The notes under the pieces were generated by a model, which made no database searches, was not told where the DNA came from, and saw nothing but the letters and a program-made list of their open reading frames with translations. A program made the position numbers and the translations under genes. A stretch of DNA of 53,763 nt from Hofstenia miamia (lineage: Eukaryota > Xenacoelomorpha > Acoela > Hofsteniidae): positions 202,599-256,361 of the forward strand of contig CABFPE010000758.1 of assembly GCA_900660155.1 (NCBI GenBank), read 5' to 3'. Below are positions 35,591-47,490 of the stretch, piece after piece (the first letter of the stretch is position 1; each line of letters begins with the position of its first letter).

Positions 35591-37170
35591 GTGCTACCAT
35601 CATCAAAAAGTAAAGCAAATGTGGTAAATGCCAGAAGTAAAAATTTAAAAAACCAGAAACAGAGAAATGCCCAAACTCAGTGCCACCCAGATATAATAAT
35701 GAAACCTCCCCAGAACCATCAACTCCAGATCCAATGGCACAATCACCAGAAGAATTACTCTGATATCACAGAGACCCCAACTGTCACCAAGAATTTCAAT
35801 GACATTAATAGATCTCAAAGAATTACAAGATATTGTAAAGAGATTACAAGTTGAAATATCCCTACTAAAGGCACAATTTGAGAGTGAATGTGAGCTAATT
35901 AAAGTCTCAGGCTAGACTTGAGATTCCAAAATACTGACACAACATGATGAAATCATCAAAAAACAAACTGAAAAATTGTGGCAGTAACACAAAAAAGAGA
36001 TGAAGGCAAAGGACATCAAAATAATTGAATGGAGTGAATGCCACAAAAAAAATTAAAAAATAAAAGAACAACAATTATGAGTATAAATGGAAGAGTTACA
36101 AACTAAAACAGACATGCTAACTCAAAAAAACAAGGACTTCAAAGATAGAATTAGACTGATAAAATATATGGAGGAACAAAAACAAGATGAAATACTAAAA
36201 GAAAAAGCAAAGAATGAAAAACCATTTATTGTGACAATCAACCATACAACACAGGAAGAACTGGAAGCCCTGTTAAATGGCACACATAAAGGAAAACCTA
36301 AATATAGTTAAGCCCAGCTACAAATGGATGATGAAGAGGTAAAGTGGATCCAAAAATTTAGTGAACTAATTGACAAGAAATTACAACAATTAAAAAAATA
36401 GGGGAAAAGCCATGGTTTATACAATCAATATTGAGTTGAACCAGAAATCATGATATGGCACTGTGCTGAGCAAAGTTGATAAAATTCACCAGATGAATAA
36501 ACTTGTTTGCACCAAATTTTAACAAATGGGTATACATATTCAAGCTAAACATGCAAGAGCAAAGGGTCAGCCAAGAGACTGCAGTAGCAAGATCAACATT
36601 ATCTAATGCTGGATGATACAGTAAAGAAAAACTATGAACTATTAATTGGATACTTCAAGCCTACTATGGAGATGAGAGCTTCAAATGTCAACACAAGTTA
36701 GTACTTCAGAAATTATGAAGCAACAGATGTGATGACCTAAGATTGTACATATTGTACATGCAACAAGTTGAATAAATGTTAAAATTAAGTTTAAGAGAAA
36801 ACCCATACAATACATATGATCCTTTCTCCCATATATGCAAGGGATTACCAACAAACTAAGATGAGCAGTTGAGCTTAAAGGAGATGTAGAAGATTCACTG
36901 GAAACATTAATTAGTAAAGCTCTATCATTAAGTGTCATGCTCAAAAACAACAATGTGATCAAAGAGAAGGCTACAACAAGAATGCAAAGAATGATAATGA
37001 AACCAACAGTAATCAGAACAGAAACAATGGAAGAGAACCAGTTAAGAAACCCACACCAGGTATCATGAAGGTAAAATCAAAAGAGGGAATGGTAAAAGCC
37101 TTAAGGAAGACAGATACCCAGTATTGTAACTGTAGACTTACAGGACATGTGAAAGCAGATTGCTGAAAGT
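35591..37170 (+). pseudogene. gag of gypsy copy A
   Basis: Gag packages the retroelement RNA. Here a basic, Asn/Gln-rich start (SSKSKANVVNARSKNLKNQ) is followed by a Lys/Glu-rich coiled-coil segment (MEELQTKTDMLTQKNKDFKD...) at 36087-36311. Remnants of the capsid-like part lie at 36460-36900, and there is one zinc knuckle reading CNCRLTGHVKADC (37125-37163), one residue short of C-x2-C-x4-H-x4-C. Many stops. Confidence 0.65.
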
Positions 37171-37369
37171 GGATCAATGTTATATATAATAGTGAAGCAT
37201 TCTACAATGAGGACAACCTCTCTAATCTGGAAGAAGGTCAAAGAGTACACAGAAAGCAATGCTGCAGGGGAACTGTTAAAATGGAAGGAGTGCTGACTCA
37301 TATAAACTGTGCACCCATCTTAGTAGTAACAAACTTGTTGGAGGCTAATGTGATCCCCATGATAATCAA

Positions 37370-37960
37370 CAGAGTGATATTTAAGGTTTTAACAGATACA
37401 GGCACTGTGATATAAGTAATTTCAGACAAATTTGCAAGCAAGCTGGGGTACTAAAGAGAAGTGATGAGGAAAGTCAAACATAGATTTATCAATGCATCTT
37501 GAGATTATATGGATACAAAATGAACACTGGAAAATGTAAATCTAAAAATAGCAGGCACAATATTTCTACACTCATTGATAGGGGTGGACACCATATGAGC
37601 TAATACTGGGAAGTGATTTCCTAAAAAATCATAACTGTATAATTGATTTTGAAAACCAGATGATTAAAATACATCCAATGAAATCAAACATGATAAGTGG
37701 TCCATTTCAAATTGAAAGGACACCTGCACCTACTTCCTAATCAATGGAAATACCATACAATTGAGGCCAAGGATGTCAATGATAGTGAAATAATGGTATA
37801 TGACCAAATTGGTTTAAATATGAGAAGAGTCATGATACCTGCAAGTCTATGTATAGTAAAAATGACAAATAAAGTTGTAAACCACAAGTGTGATAGAATA
37901 ACAATATATGGCACAACCATTAAAGTGGGAAAAGGAATACAACCAAACAAGTGAATGCAG
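37370..37960 (+). pseudogene. Protease region and spacer of gypsy copy A
   Basis: KVLTDTGTVI then VISDKFASKLGY: an aspartic protease active site D-T-G followed by the usual hydrophobic stretch. Stops interrupt soon after. The frame at 37697-37954 (YHTIEAKDVNDSEIMVYDQI) corresponds to the segment between protease and RT. Copy B lacks this part altogether. Confidence 0.65.
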
Positions 37961-38229
37961 TCACAGCAGAAAAAATGGATGATGAAGCACAATCCCAGAG
38001 ATATGCAATGAGGAATCCAAGCACTTATCAAAGAATCAGAGAAAACAATTACAAGACCTTCTGAAAAAACACATGCAGATATTTAACTTCAGAGAAATAA
38101 GTGTGGGGAAGGCAATAGGTGAAAATCACAAGATAGTGACAACCACAGATGAGCTGATACAATTTGCCAGTATGAAAAGTGCCAGAGAATATGCAAGAGG
38201 AGTACAATAATATACTGCAAGAACTATTA

Positions 38230-39300
38230 AGTAATGTAATCATTAGAAAAAGCAAATTCTGTATGCTGTGCCCACAATATTTGTAAAACAAGGGAAGAAA
38301 GACTAACTTTGTATTGATTTTATAAAACTTAATAACATCACTAAGAAGGATGCATACACATTACTGAGAATTGAAGACACACTTTACAAAGCAGCACAGA
38401 ATAAATACTTTACAGTGATTGACATTTGTAAAGCATATTGGCTGATGGAACTGAGCAAGTTTGTGAAAACAGCTTTCATAATGCCATACAGACTTTACAA
38501 ATGGGTATACATGACATTCAGTCTATGTAACATACCAGCAATTTTCCAGAGATATATAACAAAAGTGTTATGAGACAGACACCACAAAGGGGAGAAAGAT
38601 GTGTAGGCATACATCAACAATATTATAGTTATGAGTTAAACAATAGAAGAGCATCTTGAAAAGCTGGACAAGACACTCAAGATACTATGTAACACCAGAT
38701 TAAGAATGAATAAAAACAAATGAGAAATACTGAAAATGAAGATAATATTTTTGGGGGAGTGAGATCTAACATGGGAAAATTAAAATGATGGAAGATGCAT
38801 GACAGATGATTAAAGACATAAGCAAACCTGAGATATGGTATGACTTACAACAGGTGATGGATTTCTTTAACTACTAAGCACATTCATCCCCAGGCTAGCA
38901 GAGAAGTTGGCCAAAATGACAAATCTTAGGAAGAAAGTACCTTTTGTATGGACTTGACAAGTGCAAGAAGATTTTGATCTTATAAAGAAAGAACTAGCAA
39001 AAACACTGCCACTAAACACCACAGATTATTCAAAGACATTCAAACTCAATTGTGATGTGAGTAAATTTGCAATCAGAACCTGTTTGGTACACTTGAAAAA
39101 TAACAGAGAAGAACAAGTTCAATGGTTTAGCAGGAAATTACAAGAACCAGAGAAAAACTATAGATCCTCCAAACTAGAGATGCTCACTCTAGAGGAAAGC
39201 ATTAAGAAATTCCAACATTTCCTCATTGACAAAGAATTCATTGTCAGAATGGATAATACTGGCCTAGTTTCTAAAAAAAATAGTATTGTGTTGGATTGAG
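38230..39300 (+). pseudogene. RT-RNase H of gypsy copy A
   Basis: Visible RT motifs: TIFVKQGKK-LCIDFIKLN (38275-38330), IEDTLYKAAQNKYFTVIDIC (first Asp, 38370-38430), FSLCNIPAIFQRYITKVL (38515-38570) and AYINNIIVMS (38607-38636), where the catalytic YxDD reads Tyr-Ile-Asn-Asn. The 38961-39299 frame holds the connection and RNase H start (FKLNCDVSKFAIRTCLVHLK, QWFSRKLQEPEKNY and LEMLTLEESIKKFQHFLI). TGA at 38955-38957 precedes it. Not functional. Confidence 0.85.
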
Positions 39301-40339
39301 TTTTTGAGCAATTATAGATTTCTAATTGAACATAGAAAATGGATGATACAGGCAAATGCAGAGTTCTCAACAGCACTACTAGAATAACACAGAGATGCAC
39401 AGAAGGAAGATGGGGACAAAGTCAAATTTGATTGAATATTTTTATAATACAGTGGAACATTTAACAACAGGAATCACCCAATTTAAAAGCAATGCTTGTT
39501 AGAAAGAACTCAACTCCATTATCAATGCTAAATATTGTGGCATTGGTGAGAAATCAGCATACATTCCTACTATTTTATCTTATTGAGCATGGATTGACTG
39601 ATGCTACAAAATTAAATAACTCCTCCTTCTATTATATCCTATCCTAATTAAAAGTAAACAGAAGATCATGTTAGGGAAGAGTGGCCACACTTGCCCAACC
39701 TGATACAGATAACCTTTTAGAAGAGTTGTATAAGACTAGAGCAATTTAAATGAATGCAATAATAATAAATTTTGTTATGGATGAATAGCAGTCAAAGTGC
39801 CCTAACCATATGCCTAACCTAGTTAAAGATGGCTGTTAACCAGCTTGTCCACCAAATGAGTGTCCTTTAACAATGCAGTTGAAAGATTTGAAACACATTT
39901 TATAAAAGTAAAGTCAAGATAATAAAGTAAAAAATGATTGACTGAGAATATCATATTTATACAAATGAAATTGAAGAAGGAATCAAACAATAGTACATTG
40001 TTGCTAACATGAGTAAATAGAACAGCTCCTTTACAATAACCTTTTAAGCTAACAAAAAATACTGTGTAATAATTTAACAGAAATAATTAATCTAAAATTG
40101 CACTGTTTACAAAAAAACTAAATGTTGGAATTAAAATGGATAATTGATGCAGTTATGCCACAATATGAACTATCATAAGGAAATCAACAACAAATATATT
40201 AACATACTGAGGAACCAGATGATGGAACTCCATGAGACAATGTGTAGAAATATGAAGATATCAGTAGTGAGACAAGAAAGGAATTTTAACAAACACATAT
40301 ATGGGAATCCCATAAAGTAGGAGATCTGGTTTACTCATA

Positions 40340-40735
40340 CACAATAGAAAAAGCAAGCAATTAAAATCAAGTAAAAAGCTAAGATCATTCTGGGCAGGTC
40401 CTTTCACTGTAGAAAAAACACTACCAAATAATCAATACAAGTTGAATAATAGACACACATTATACTTTCAAAATCTAAAAAATGCAACAGGGGACATTGA
40501 ACATTCACAGTTAAATAACAACACAATGTTTGTGATTATACACAATGAAAATCAAAATTTGTATGCAATGAGTGATATCAATAGTGTAGATGAAGAGGAA
40601 TTTGATTATCAAGTATACCATAAAATAAATGAATCTGAAATTGTACCTCATAGAATGCATCAGAGAGAGATTAAAAACAAAAATCATTATGACCCAGATC
40701 TATGGGATTTAAAGCCTGTAATTCTGTTTAGGTAA
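40340..40735 (+). pseudogene. Pol C-terminus of gypsy copy A (GPF-type domain)
   Basis: LRSFWAGPFTVEKTLPNNQY is a GPY/F module as found at the end of many Ty3/gypsy integrases. It is followed by NNRHTLYFQNLKNATGDIEH, an acidic stretch, and YDPDLWDLKPVILFR at the end. Copy B has the same ending (YDPEIWDLSLLSEFRQIK at 50650-50712). Confidence 0.8.
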
Positions 40736-40798
40736 TATTATGAAGAGAAGATCACAGGACTGCTCAGAGGAGGATAAAAAAAGGAGAGTGCACAAAAC

Positions 40799-40996
40799 AT
40801 GAACCCCAAGACCTCAGAGAGAAAAGGAGTCACAGCACTAGAGGATAAGAATGTGGAAAATTACAGCATGGATGAGCAGAATCATGCTGGCAAAGAGCAA
40901 GTTAAAGTCCCTGAGACCAGTGGAACAACCACCTCTTGTAGTATACAGGGCAAACTTAAAGGTCCTGATATACTAATATTGGATGAATGTAACTAA
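40799..40996 (+). pseudogene. Post-pol frame of gypsy copy A, 65 codons
   Basis: It occupies the position of the region before ORF3 in copy B. Polar and charged; near its end TSCSIQGKLKG lines up with the repeated C-*-FKGK unit of copy B (50963 on), with AGT (Ser) where B has TGA. The rest of ORF3 is deleted here, and the sequence runs straight into LTR-like repeats. Confidence 0.45.
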
Positions 40997-42000
40997 GCTG
41001 CTAACATCAATTAAGAAGAAGAACAGGATCAAAAACAATTATGATTAAAAAAATTTGTAAAAATATATGATCAGTTTAGATTAATTTGTGTTATGCAACC
41101 AAGCAAGAACAAGTGTCATTAATGAGAGATTAGTATTTGTTGATAATCATACTTTTGTCAAAACAAAGGGGGTGAAGTTGCTTAAACATTATGTAGCATA
41201 ATCCAAAAAATAATGCTGCTAATAAAGAAGAAGATCAGATGATTAGTCAAAACTAAGATTGAATTATGAATGTTAATTAGAAAACAATTTAAGTTAATTA
41301 TCAGATTATCTTTGTAAATGCAACCAAGTAATAACATAGCAAATTAGTACTTGTTGTCTAATAATTTGACTAAATGAAGGGGGTGAAATCACTTCCATTA
41401 TTTTTAGCCATNTATTCTAAATAGAATGCAACTACAATATATAATATGGTATTGCTATATTGATTTATCAAGATTTGAACTTGCAACATCTGTACATTTA
41501 TAAAGATGTGTTTACCTTACACCACAAATGCACATTAGGCTAAACAGAACAAATAGTAGTAGAATGTATCATCATAAAAATCAACTAAGCTGCTAACATC
41601 AAATCAGAAAGAGAATAAGATCAAAGAAGAATTATTATTACCAATATTATAAATTATTAGATCAGTTAGATTAATTTGTATCATGCAACCAAGAAACAAT
41701 AAATGTCAACTTTAAGAGATTAGTGTCTGTCAATGAAAATACTTTTGACAAAATGAAGGGGGGAAATTGCTTCCATTATATTTTTAGTGTAGCATAATCC
41801 AAAGAATAATACTGCTAATAAAGAAGATGATCAGATGATTAGTCAAAACTAAGATCGAATTATGATTGTTAATAAGAAAAACAATTTAAGTTAATTATCA
41901 GATTATCTTTGTAAATGCAACCAAGTAATAACATAGCAAATTAGTACTTGTCATCAAATAATTTGACTAAACAAAGGGGGCCAATCACTTCCATTATTTT
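40985..42000 (+). repeat. Alternating ~200-bp LTR-head units with an N join
   Basis: Two related units alternate. The first (40990-41191 and 41582-41787) begins AACTAAGCTGCTAACATCAA and ends in AAAGGGGG(T)GAA..TTGCTT. The second (41192-41411 and 41788-42000) begins TGTAGCATAATCCAAA and also ends in a poly-G tract followed by TTCCATTATTTTTAGCCA. The first TGTAGCA copy is cut by the N at 41412. Either LTR heads were duplicated or the assembly mis-joined repeats. Confidence 0.6.
41455..41535 (-). repeat. tRNA-derived SINE or tRNA-like fragment
   Basis: On the minus strand TGGTGTAAGGTAAAC (A-box-like, 41524-41510) is followed 30-50 bases later by GCAAGTTCAAATC (B-box, 41484-41472), the spacing of a tRNA gene. 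The arms pair poorly, so it is more likely a tRNA-derived SINE than a working tRNA. It lies between the N at 41412 and the next LTR unit. Confidence 0.45.
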
Positions 42001-42938
42001 TAGCCATTTTGGCAGATGAAATAAATTCAAATTTTGAACAACATGTATTTTTTGAATTAGAGTATAAATAGAGCTGAAATTAATTTGGAAACTGTTGAAG
42101 TAAATTCTTTGAAAATCTTATTCTTAGATTTTATATTGGTTTGATTATTTATATAGAATGTCAAGCTAAACAGTAAATGCAGTAGTAGTGGTTTGGAAAC
42201 ATATTGGGAGTGACTCAAGGGTCCTTGATCCAAACCATGAACCTGCATTTATGCTAGGTGTACAAATAGGAGTTTTCTCTGTTTAGCTGGCTATTGATTT
42301 GATCATTTACATGTAAGCAATGATCAACATTGGTGAGAAAGGGCTGGATAGCCTACCATAGGTCATACATATTTTATCTGATAGACTTAGGTGACCTATA
42401 ATAAACTGATAAATCAACCAAGCATGTATTATGTTATTTAAATGTAAGGTAGGAAGCTGCAAGTTATTAAGAAACTTAATTATATTAACTTATTTAAAGC
42501 CAATAGTTTTTGGTAATGGCTGAAGTAATAATTATTACACAGCTAGTGACATTGCAAGGTTGTGAAGTGACTTGAATGCACAGTACAAATTGAGTTTAAG
42601 TCAGTTACAACTTTCATTGAGAACTACACTGAGTTAGGATAGGGAACACATAAGAACCTTGTTGAGCTGAGGTTCAAAGCCATCTAGATTGCTATGGAAA
42701 CACAAATGAAGTGATGCAGAGATCAGAGTTGGCCAGAGGCCATAGATACACAATTCATGGAGCATAGCTATGATGGTGGAGTACCTAAATAGTATTCAAT
42801 TATTTCAGTTAAAGAAAGATTAGCAGAAATATATATATCCTATAGCTGACATGAGTACATCCCTACCCACAGTTGACATGAAACAATAGTTTAAAAGAAT
42901 CATTTAACCTACATCAATGCTTGGTAGCAGATGCTACA
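41788..42938 (+). repeat. Complete LTR (1151 bp), solo or 3' LTR of copy A
   Basis: Begins TGTAGCATAATCC and ends GCAGATGCTACA, with terminal inverted heptamers TGTAGCA/TGCTACA of TG...CA type. Inside are a TATA box (GTATAAATAG near 42063) and AATAAA at 42400-42405, in the order promoter then polyadenylation signal. The sequence is homologous along its length to 45026-46174. Confidence 0.8.
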
Positions 42939-42939
42939 A

Positions 42940-43495
42940 TTATTTTTAGCTGCCATATTGGCAGATGAAAGATTTAAATTCAAAATCAAAAGGTACTTTC
43001 TCTGAAATACTATAAATATATTAAATCTAATGTAAGCAATTGATAAAGAATTTCATTTGGAATTCTTATATTATTTCTTAAATATGGTTTAAATATTTAT
43101 TACAATGTCAAGCTAAATGAGTTGCATTTAGTAGTGGTCTGGATCCATCACAAGATTGATTCTAGGGTCTTTGTGCCAGATCACAAAAGTGCACTTATGT
43201 TAGGTATAGGGGTTTTATTCTCATTTAGTTGACTACCAATCATTTACTGCATGTATTAAATATAATAAATTTGAAATACAGTTGGTAGCTGAAACCTAGG
43301 AATTATATCTATATTATTTTGGATCCAAATTGTTGACTATAATGTTACCAATAATGAGACCATGCATTCAGTAATTATTAAATGTAAGTTAGCAAGCTGC
43401 TAAATATTATACTAATTATTAAAGCCAATATATTTTGGTAATGGCAACATGTAATATTAATAAAACAGCTAGTGATGTACTAATTTTGCTTTACT
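42940..43495 (+). repeat. Partial LTR, plus orientation
   Basis: From ATTATTTTTAGCTGCCATATTGGCAGATGAA to AACAGCTAGTGATGTAC it follows the middle of the LTR (TGTCAAGCTAAA, GTAGTGGTCTGGATCC, AAAGCCAATATATTTTGGTAATGG) but lacks both ends. It abuts a minus-oriented LTR piece. Confidence 0.65.
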
Positions 43496-43820
43496 TCCAT
43501 GTCTTTAATAGATAGACATTATCATGAACACTATTTAGGTGACAAAGCCTGGTGATTTTGAATTTTAAATCTACCATCTGCCAAGATGGTTGCTAAAAAT
43601 AACAGAAGTGACTTTGCCCCCTCTATTTAGTCTAAATCATAATATTGACAAATACTAATTTGTAATTAATTACACTGTTGTTTCTTGGTTGCAATATACA
43701 AACTAATTTAAGATGATACTAATTTTCATAATACATTTCTAATAATATCTAAATTTGATCTTAATTTCTATTTATTGACTTTCTTCCTTAACAGCTTATA
43801 TTTGTTTGGATGATGCTACA
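43496..43820 (-). repeat. Partial 3' LTR of gypsy copy C, minus orientation
   Basis: Read on the minus strand it starts TGTAGCATCATCCAAA at 43820. It contains the AGAGGGGGCAAAG...CTTCTGTTATTTTTAGC block at about 43620-43580 and stops near 43496, where a plus-oriented LTR fragment begins. The abrupt head-to-head junction implies an inversion or a truncated insertion. Confidence 0.7.
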
Positions 43821-43832
43821 TGCCCTCCTCAG
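43821..43832 (-). promoter_or_regulatory. Polypurine tract of gypsy copy C
   Basis: CTGAGGAGGGCA directly precedes TGTAGCA on the minus strand. A purine-rich run touching the 3' LTR is where plus-strand DNA synthesis is primed in LTR elements, so it supports the LTR border. Confidence 0.6.
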
Positions 43833-45025
43833 CTTATGTTATTTTTAGTACAGCTTGTTCTCAGTGTACCAAGGTGTCTGCTTTCCTTATTATCAATTCC
43901 GCCTTCCCAGATTGTTTTTTCAAATTCTGGCTGTTTAGTTATTTTCAGTACTGACTCTTTTTTGGTTGTCACTGTATTTGCATATCTCAGGAACTTTGCT
44001 TCTCTAATGTTCTCTGCTATTGTTGTTATTTCTCTAAGTTCATTTATCTTTCTTGAGAATATCTCAAAATATTTCTGGTAAAACTATATTCCTTTTAATC
44101 TGATCATCAATGTTATCTAGGCATCAGCTTGGCTTGTGTGGGCTAGTTCTTCTCTGATGGCTGTTTGGGGTAGAAAAATGTGAACACTTCTTGTATTCAC
44201 CACATCTTTGTAAAAGCTGATATGGTCTTTCACTTCTTGTTCACTTATCTCATTCAGGTCATTTTTATTTATCCTCATCATTGTGAATATTTCTAACCTT
44301 TTTGTAACATTGTAGTAGCAATATTTCTTTTCAAAGAATAGCATTATCACATTAGGTGTGCAGTTTTCAATCTCATTTCATAGATCCTTTAGTTGTATAT
44401 TTATTGGTTTTCCTTGTGTGTGTAGCTGATAAGGAGTTATCATCCCTTTGATATACACTCTCTCTTGATTATCATTTCTTAGCATTATCTCCTTCAAATT
44501 TTTGTATTCTTCTTTTTCAACAATTATTTTCACCTTCTCCTTTATGTTGGTGCATGACTTGTATCCATGCATAAAGGCTTTTGTGATTTTTACTCCTTTT
44601 GGCAACCTCCATCCCAGTAGTATCATTGGTATGGAAATTGTTTCTGGTGGCATACATATGAGGATTTTTGTTTCTATCTGTCTCTCTATTTCTTTATATG
44701 ACCCTGTTGTTGTTGATGCTGTTGCTAGCCTTATCATTGTGGGAAAGTTGATTTTTTCTGTCTGCAATCATACTCCAAAACACTTGCATTAGTCCTTTTC
44801 TACTTAATTTCAGTCATGTTTCTTCTTTTATCTCTATTTTCAATGTAATTCACTTGATGTCAATGGCTATTTGAGTGTATTAATTAGTAGTTCCTCCAAT
44901 GCTGTTCTTATAAAGGCTTCTGTAAACATTAGTTTCATCATTGCTACTGTTTGTTGTTCTTTGATTTTCTGGTAATTCCTTTTGTTAATGTCCTTAGTTT
45001 GTTTTGTCACTTTGATTTCTACTAA
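43833..45025 (-). pseudogene. Post-pol ORF3 of gypsy copy C (unknown function)
   Basis: The minus strand from the junction with LTR B at 45025 to the polypurine tract is almost all coding-like. It runs IEIKEET-(TGA)-LKLSRKGLMQVFWSMI (about 44850-44770). After a frame slip a 217-codon frame (44767-44117) is broken only by TGA at 44380-44378: KILICMPPETISIPMILLGW, VKITKAFMHGYKSC, KVKIIVEKEEYKNLKEIM. Then KINELREITTIAENIREAKF follows in another frame down to about 43840. Parts resemble ORF3 of copy B in spacing of hydrophobic strands. There is no signal peptide or membrane segment, so nothing suggests an envelope protein. I recognise no family. Confidence 0.6.
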
Positions 45026-46174
45026 TGTAGCATAATCCAAAGAATAATGCTGCTAAAGAAGAGAAGATCAAAGGATTAGTCAGTATTAAGATCAAATTAT
45101 GATTTATTGATTAGAAACAATTTAATTTTATTTATCATCATTATTTTTGTAAATGCAACTAAGAAATAAAATAGCAAATTAGTACTTGTCATCAAATAAC
45201 TTGACAAAACAAAGGGGGTGAAATTGCTTCTATTATGTTTAGCCATTTTGGCAGACATATTAAATTCAAATTTTGAATGATAGGTACTTTTTGAATTAGA
45301 GTATAAATAGAGCTGAAATCAATTTGTAAACTGTTAAAGTAAATTCTTTAAAAATCTTATCTTTAGATTTCATTCAGTTTGCTTATCTATAAATCATGTC
45401 AAGCTAAATGGTAAATGCAGTAGTAGTGGCTTGGGCACACATTGGGAGCAATTCAAGGGTCCTTGATCCAAGCCATGAACCTGTATTTAGGTTAGGTATA
45501 TTAATAGGAGTTTTTCTCCATTTAGCTGACTATCAATTCATTTGTTTGCATGTATTAAATAATTGATATCAGAAATAAGGCTGGATAGCCTATTGTAGGT
45601 TATATCTATATTATACTGTCAAATTAGGTGACCTATAAATAAACTGATAAATAGACTGAGCATGTACTGTTATTTAAATGTAAGGTAGGAAGCTGCAAGT
45701 AATTATTTACTTTATCTAACTATATTAAAGCCAATAGTTTGTGGTAATGGTAGAAGTAATATTTATTAAGCAGATAGTGACATTGCCAGGTTGCAAAGTA
45801 CTCTAATTACACACTACAAATTGAGTTTAAGTCAGTTACAAACAGCCTTGAGAGCTGCACTGAGTTAGGATAGGGAACACATAAGAACATTGTTGAGCTG
45901 AGACTTGGAACCACTTGATCAACAATGGAGACATATGAGGATTGATTCAGAGATCAGAGTCAGCTGGAGGCCATAACCAGATCATGGAGAGGAGCTGTGA
46001 CAGTAGTATACCTAAGCAGTATCAAGTTATTTTAAGTTAAACAAAGGTTAATGATAATGTATCTCATGTCAGAGTAAAAAGTGAACACCAGTACATCCCT
46101 ACCTGCATATAATGAGGAACAATAATTTAAAAGAATAATTTACTCTCTGTTAAAGCTAGGTAGCAGATGCTACA
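45026..46174 (+). repeat. 5' LTR of gypsy copy B (1149 bp)
   Basis: Starts TGTAGCATAATCC and ends GCAGATGCTACA (inverted heptamer ends). It is followed at once by a TGG-type primer-binding site. It is inserted into the ORF3 region of copy C at 45025/45026. Nearly the same length as the LTR at 41788-42938. Confidence 0.88.
45300..45308 (+). promoter_or_regulatory. TATA box in the copy B LTR
   Basis: AGTATAAATAGAGCTG occurs in the same place in both complete LTRs (near 42063 and 45300), upstream of AATAAA (45638-45643), as expected for a U3-R order. Confidence 0.6.
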
Positions 46175-46189
46175 TGGTGACCATGACAG
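46175..46189 (+). promoter_or_regulatory. Primer-binding site of copy B
   Basis: TGGTGACCATGACAG touches the LTR 3' end (…GCTACA). A TGG start directly after the LTR is usual because tRNA 3' ends carry CCA. The tRNA cannot be named with confidence. Confidence 0.6.
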
Positions 46190-46569
46190 TTAAGAACAAA
46201 GAAGAGAAGAATTAAACCAATATCCTGACTCAGGACTTGGAATCAACAAGTAAGTTGAGCAACTGAAGTAACAGGACACATGTGAAAAATCAGATACAGC
46301 ACACAGTCAGCTATGAGATAACTACTATGACTACATCTAACTTAAAGCAGGCACAAAGACAGAGAATCACACCAAATTGCCAGCCACTACTATTTGTAAT
46401 TCAAGATGACAAATACATGAGGAAAGAAAGGCAGTGCTAAGAAGGGAACAAGCAAGACAACCCCCCTAGGAGAACACACTCAGAGACAGATTCATCCCCC
46501 ACAGAATTGGAAACCCTACACATGTCACCAGAAATGGGATCCAGTTAAGTTCTGAATATTTTAAGACAG

Positions 46570-47478
46570 ATGAACAAAACAGAAACAATACTGAGATCTG
46601 AGATACAGTTACTGGTAGAAAGAATGTTGAAATTAGAGCAGGAAAATGAGAATGCATTAAGTGAATTAAAAATCAAAATTGACAATCACCTAGAGAACCA
46701 AAGTGAAAATTTTCAAAAAGATATCAAGGCATTAACAAATCATTTAGCACAATCCAACAAATATTTCAAGAAACAGTTCAGGGAAATAGAAGAAAAAGAG
46801 GAAGAAGAGAAGAAAAAAATTATTAATGAAATCATGAAAGCAGTGATGAATCAACTCACAATAAGTGAACACATGAATATATGGAGGACCCACCTATGAA
46901 AACTTGATGCTGCCAGAACACAGCCACAATTATACAATACCATGCAAGGCAACCTTGCTGAAATTCAATGGAAAAGTAGATAGCTACAATCCAACATTCC
47001 TAGAATGGTTACAAATGTTTGAAATCATGATGGCTGAGAGAAAAGTAAACCAAAGAGCAGCAGCTGTGAGGTTCCCATTATATCTAACAGGAGCAGCATC
47101 CCAACATTATCTACTCTTAGATACAGACACAAAATGAGACTACAAACTATTAATCAGAGACTTTGTAGAGTACTACAAAAATGAAAGTTTTAAAAATCAG
47201 TACTGAATCATACTAAACTCAATAAAAATGAGAAAGATGGATGACATCTGAAACTACATCCAGCAAGTGGAAAATTGCTTACACTCAGTTCAAGGGGAAA
47301 CAAATACTTGAAATATGACCTTTTCTCCAATATTTGTAAGGGAATGCTGGATAACATCAGAATGCAATTTGAGACTAAGTGTGATGTTGATGACAAGCTA
47401 GAGAAGATGATCAGAAAAGCTGTAGACATACAGGCAACAATAGAGAACAATTCCTGCATCTATGAGAAAGCAGTATGA
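46570..47478 (+). pseudogene. gag of gypsy copy B
   Basis: 46570-46899 is a long Glu/Lys coiled coil (LKLEQENENALSELKIKIDN, then EIEEKEEEEKKKIINEI). From 46904 comes the capsid-like core: LLKFNGKVDSYNPTFLEWLQ, then FPLYLTGAASQHYLLL, the usual FxG...EWLQ.FE...LPLYLTG.A motif of Ty3/gypsy Gag. In-frame TGA codons occur at 47135, 47204 and 47249, each between residues where Trp would be natural (DI-*-NYIQQ). A shift near 47290 leads to ICKGMLDNIRMQFETKCDVD. Zinc knuckles are missing. Confidence 0.8.
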
Positions 47479-47490
47479 AACAAAACAAAA

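Larger units (their letters stand above)
35465..41191 (+). mobile_element. Ty3/gypsy retrotransposon, copy A (decayed, integrase mostly deleted)
   Basis: In order on the plus strand: a Gln/Lys-rich gag start (35591-35854), coiled-coil gag (36087-36311), gag core remnants (36460-36900), a CCHC-like knuckle (37125-37163), a protease DTG (37395-37403), RT (38230-38760), connection and RNase H (38780-39300), then a gap where integrase should be. After that come a GPF-type domain and C-terminus (40340-40735) and a short post-pol frame (40799-40996). All frames carry stops and shifts. The same modules appear in copy B at 46.5-50.7 kb, so both come from one family. Copy A looks older. Confidence 0.85.

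Noticed and set aside
43833..45025. ORF3 as a retroviral-type envelope
   Set aside because: No signal peptide, no furin-like site, no fusion or anchor hydrophobic segment in either copy.
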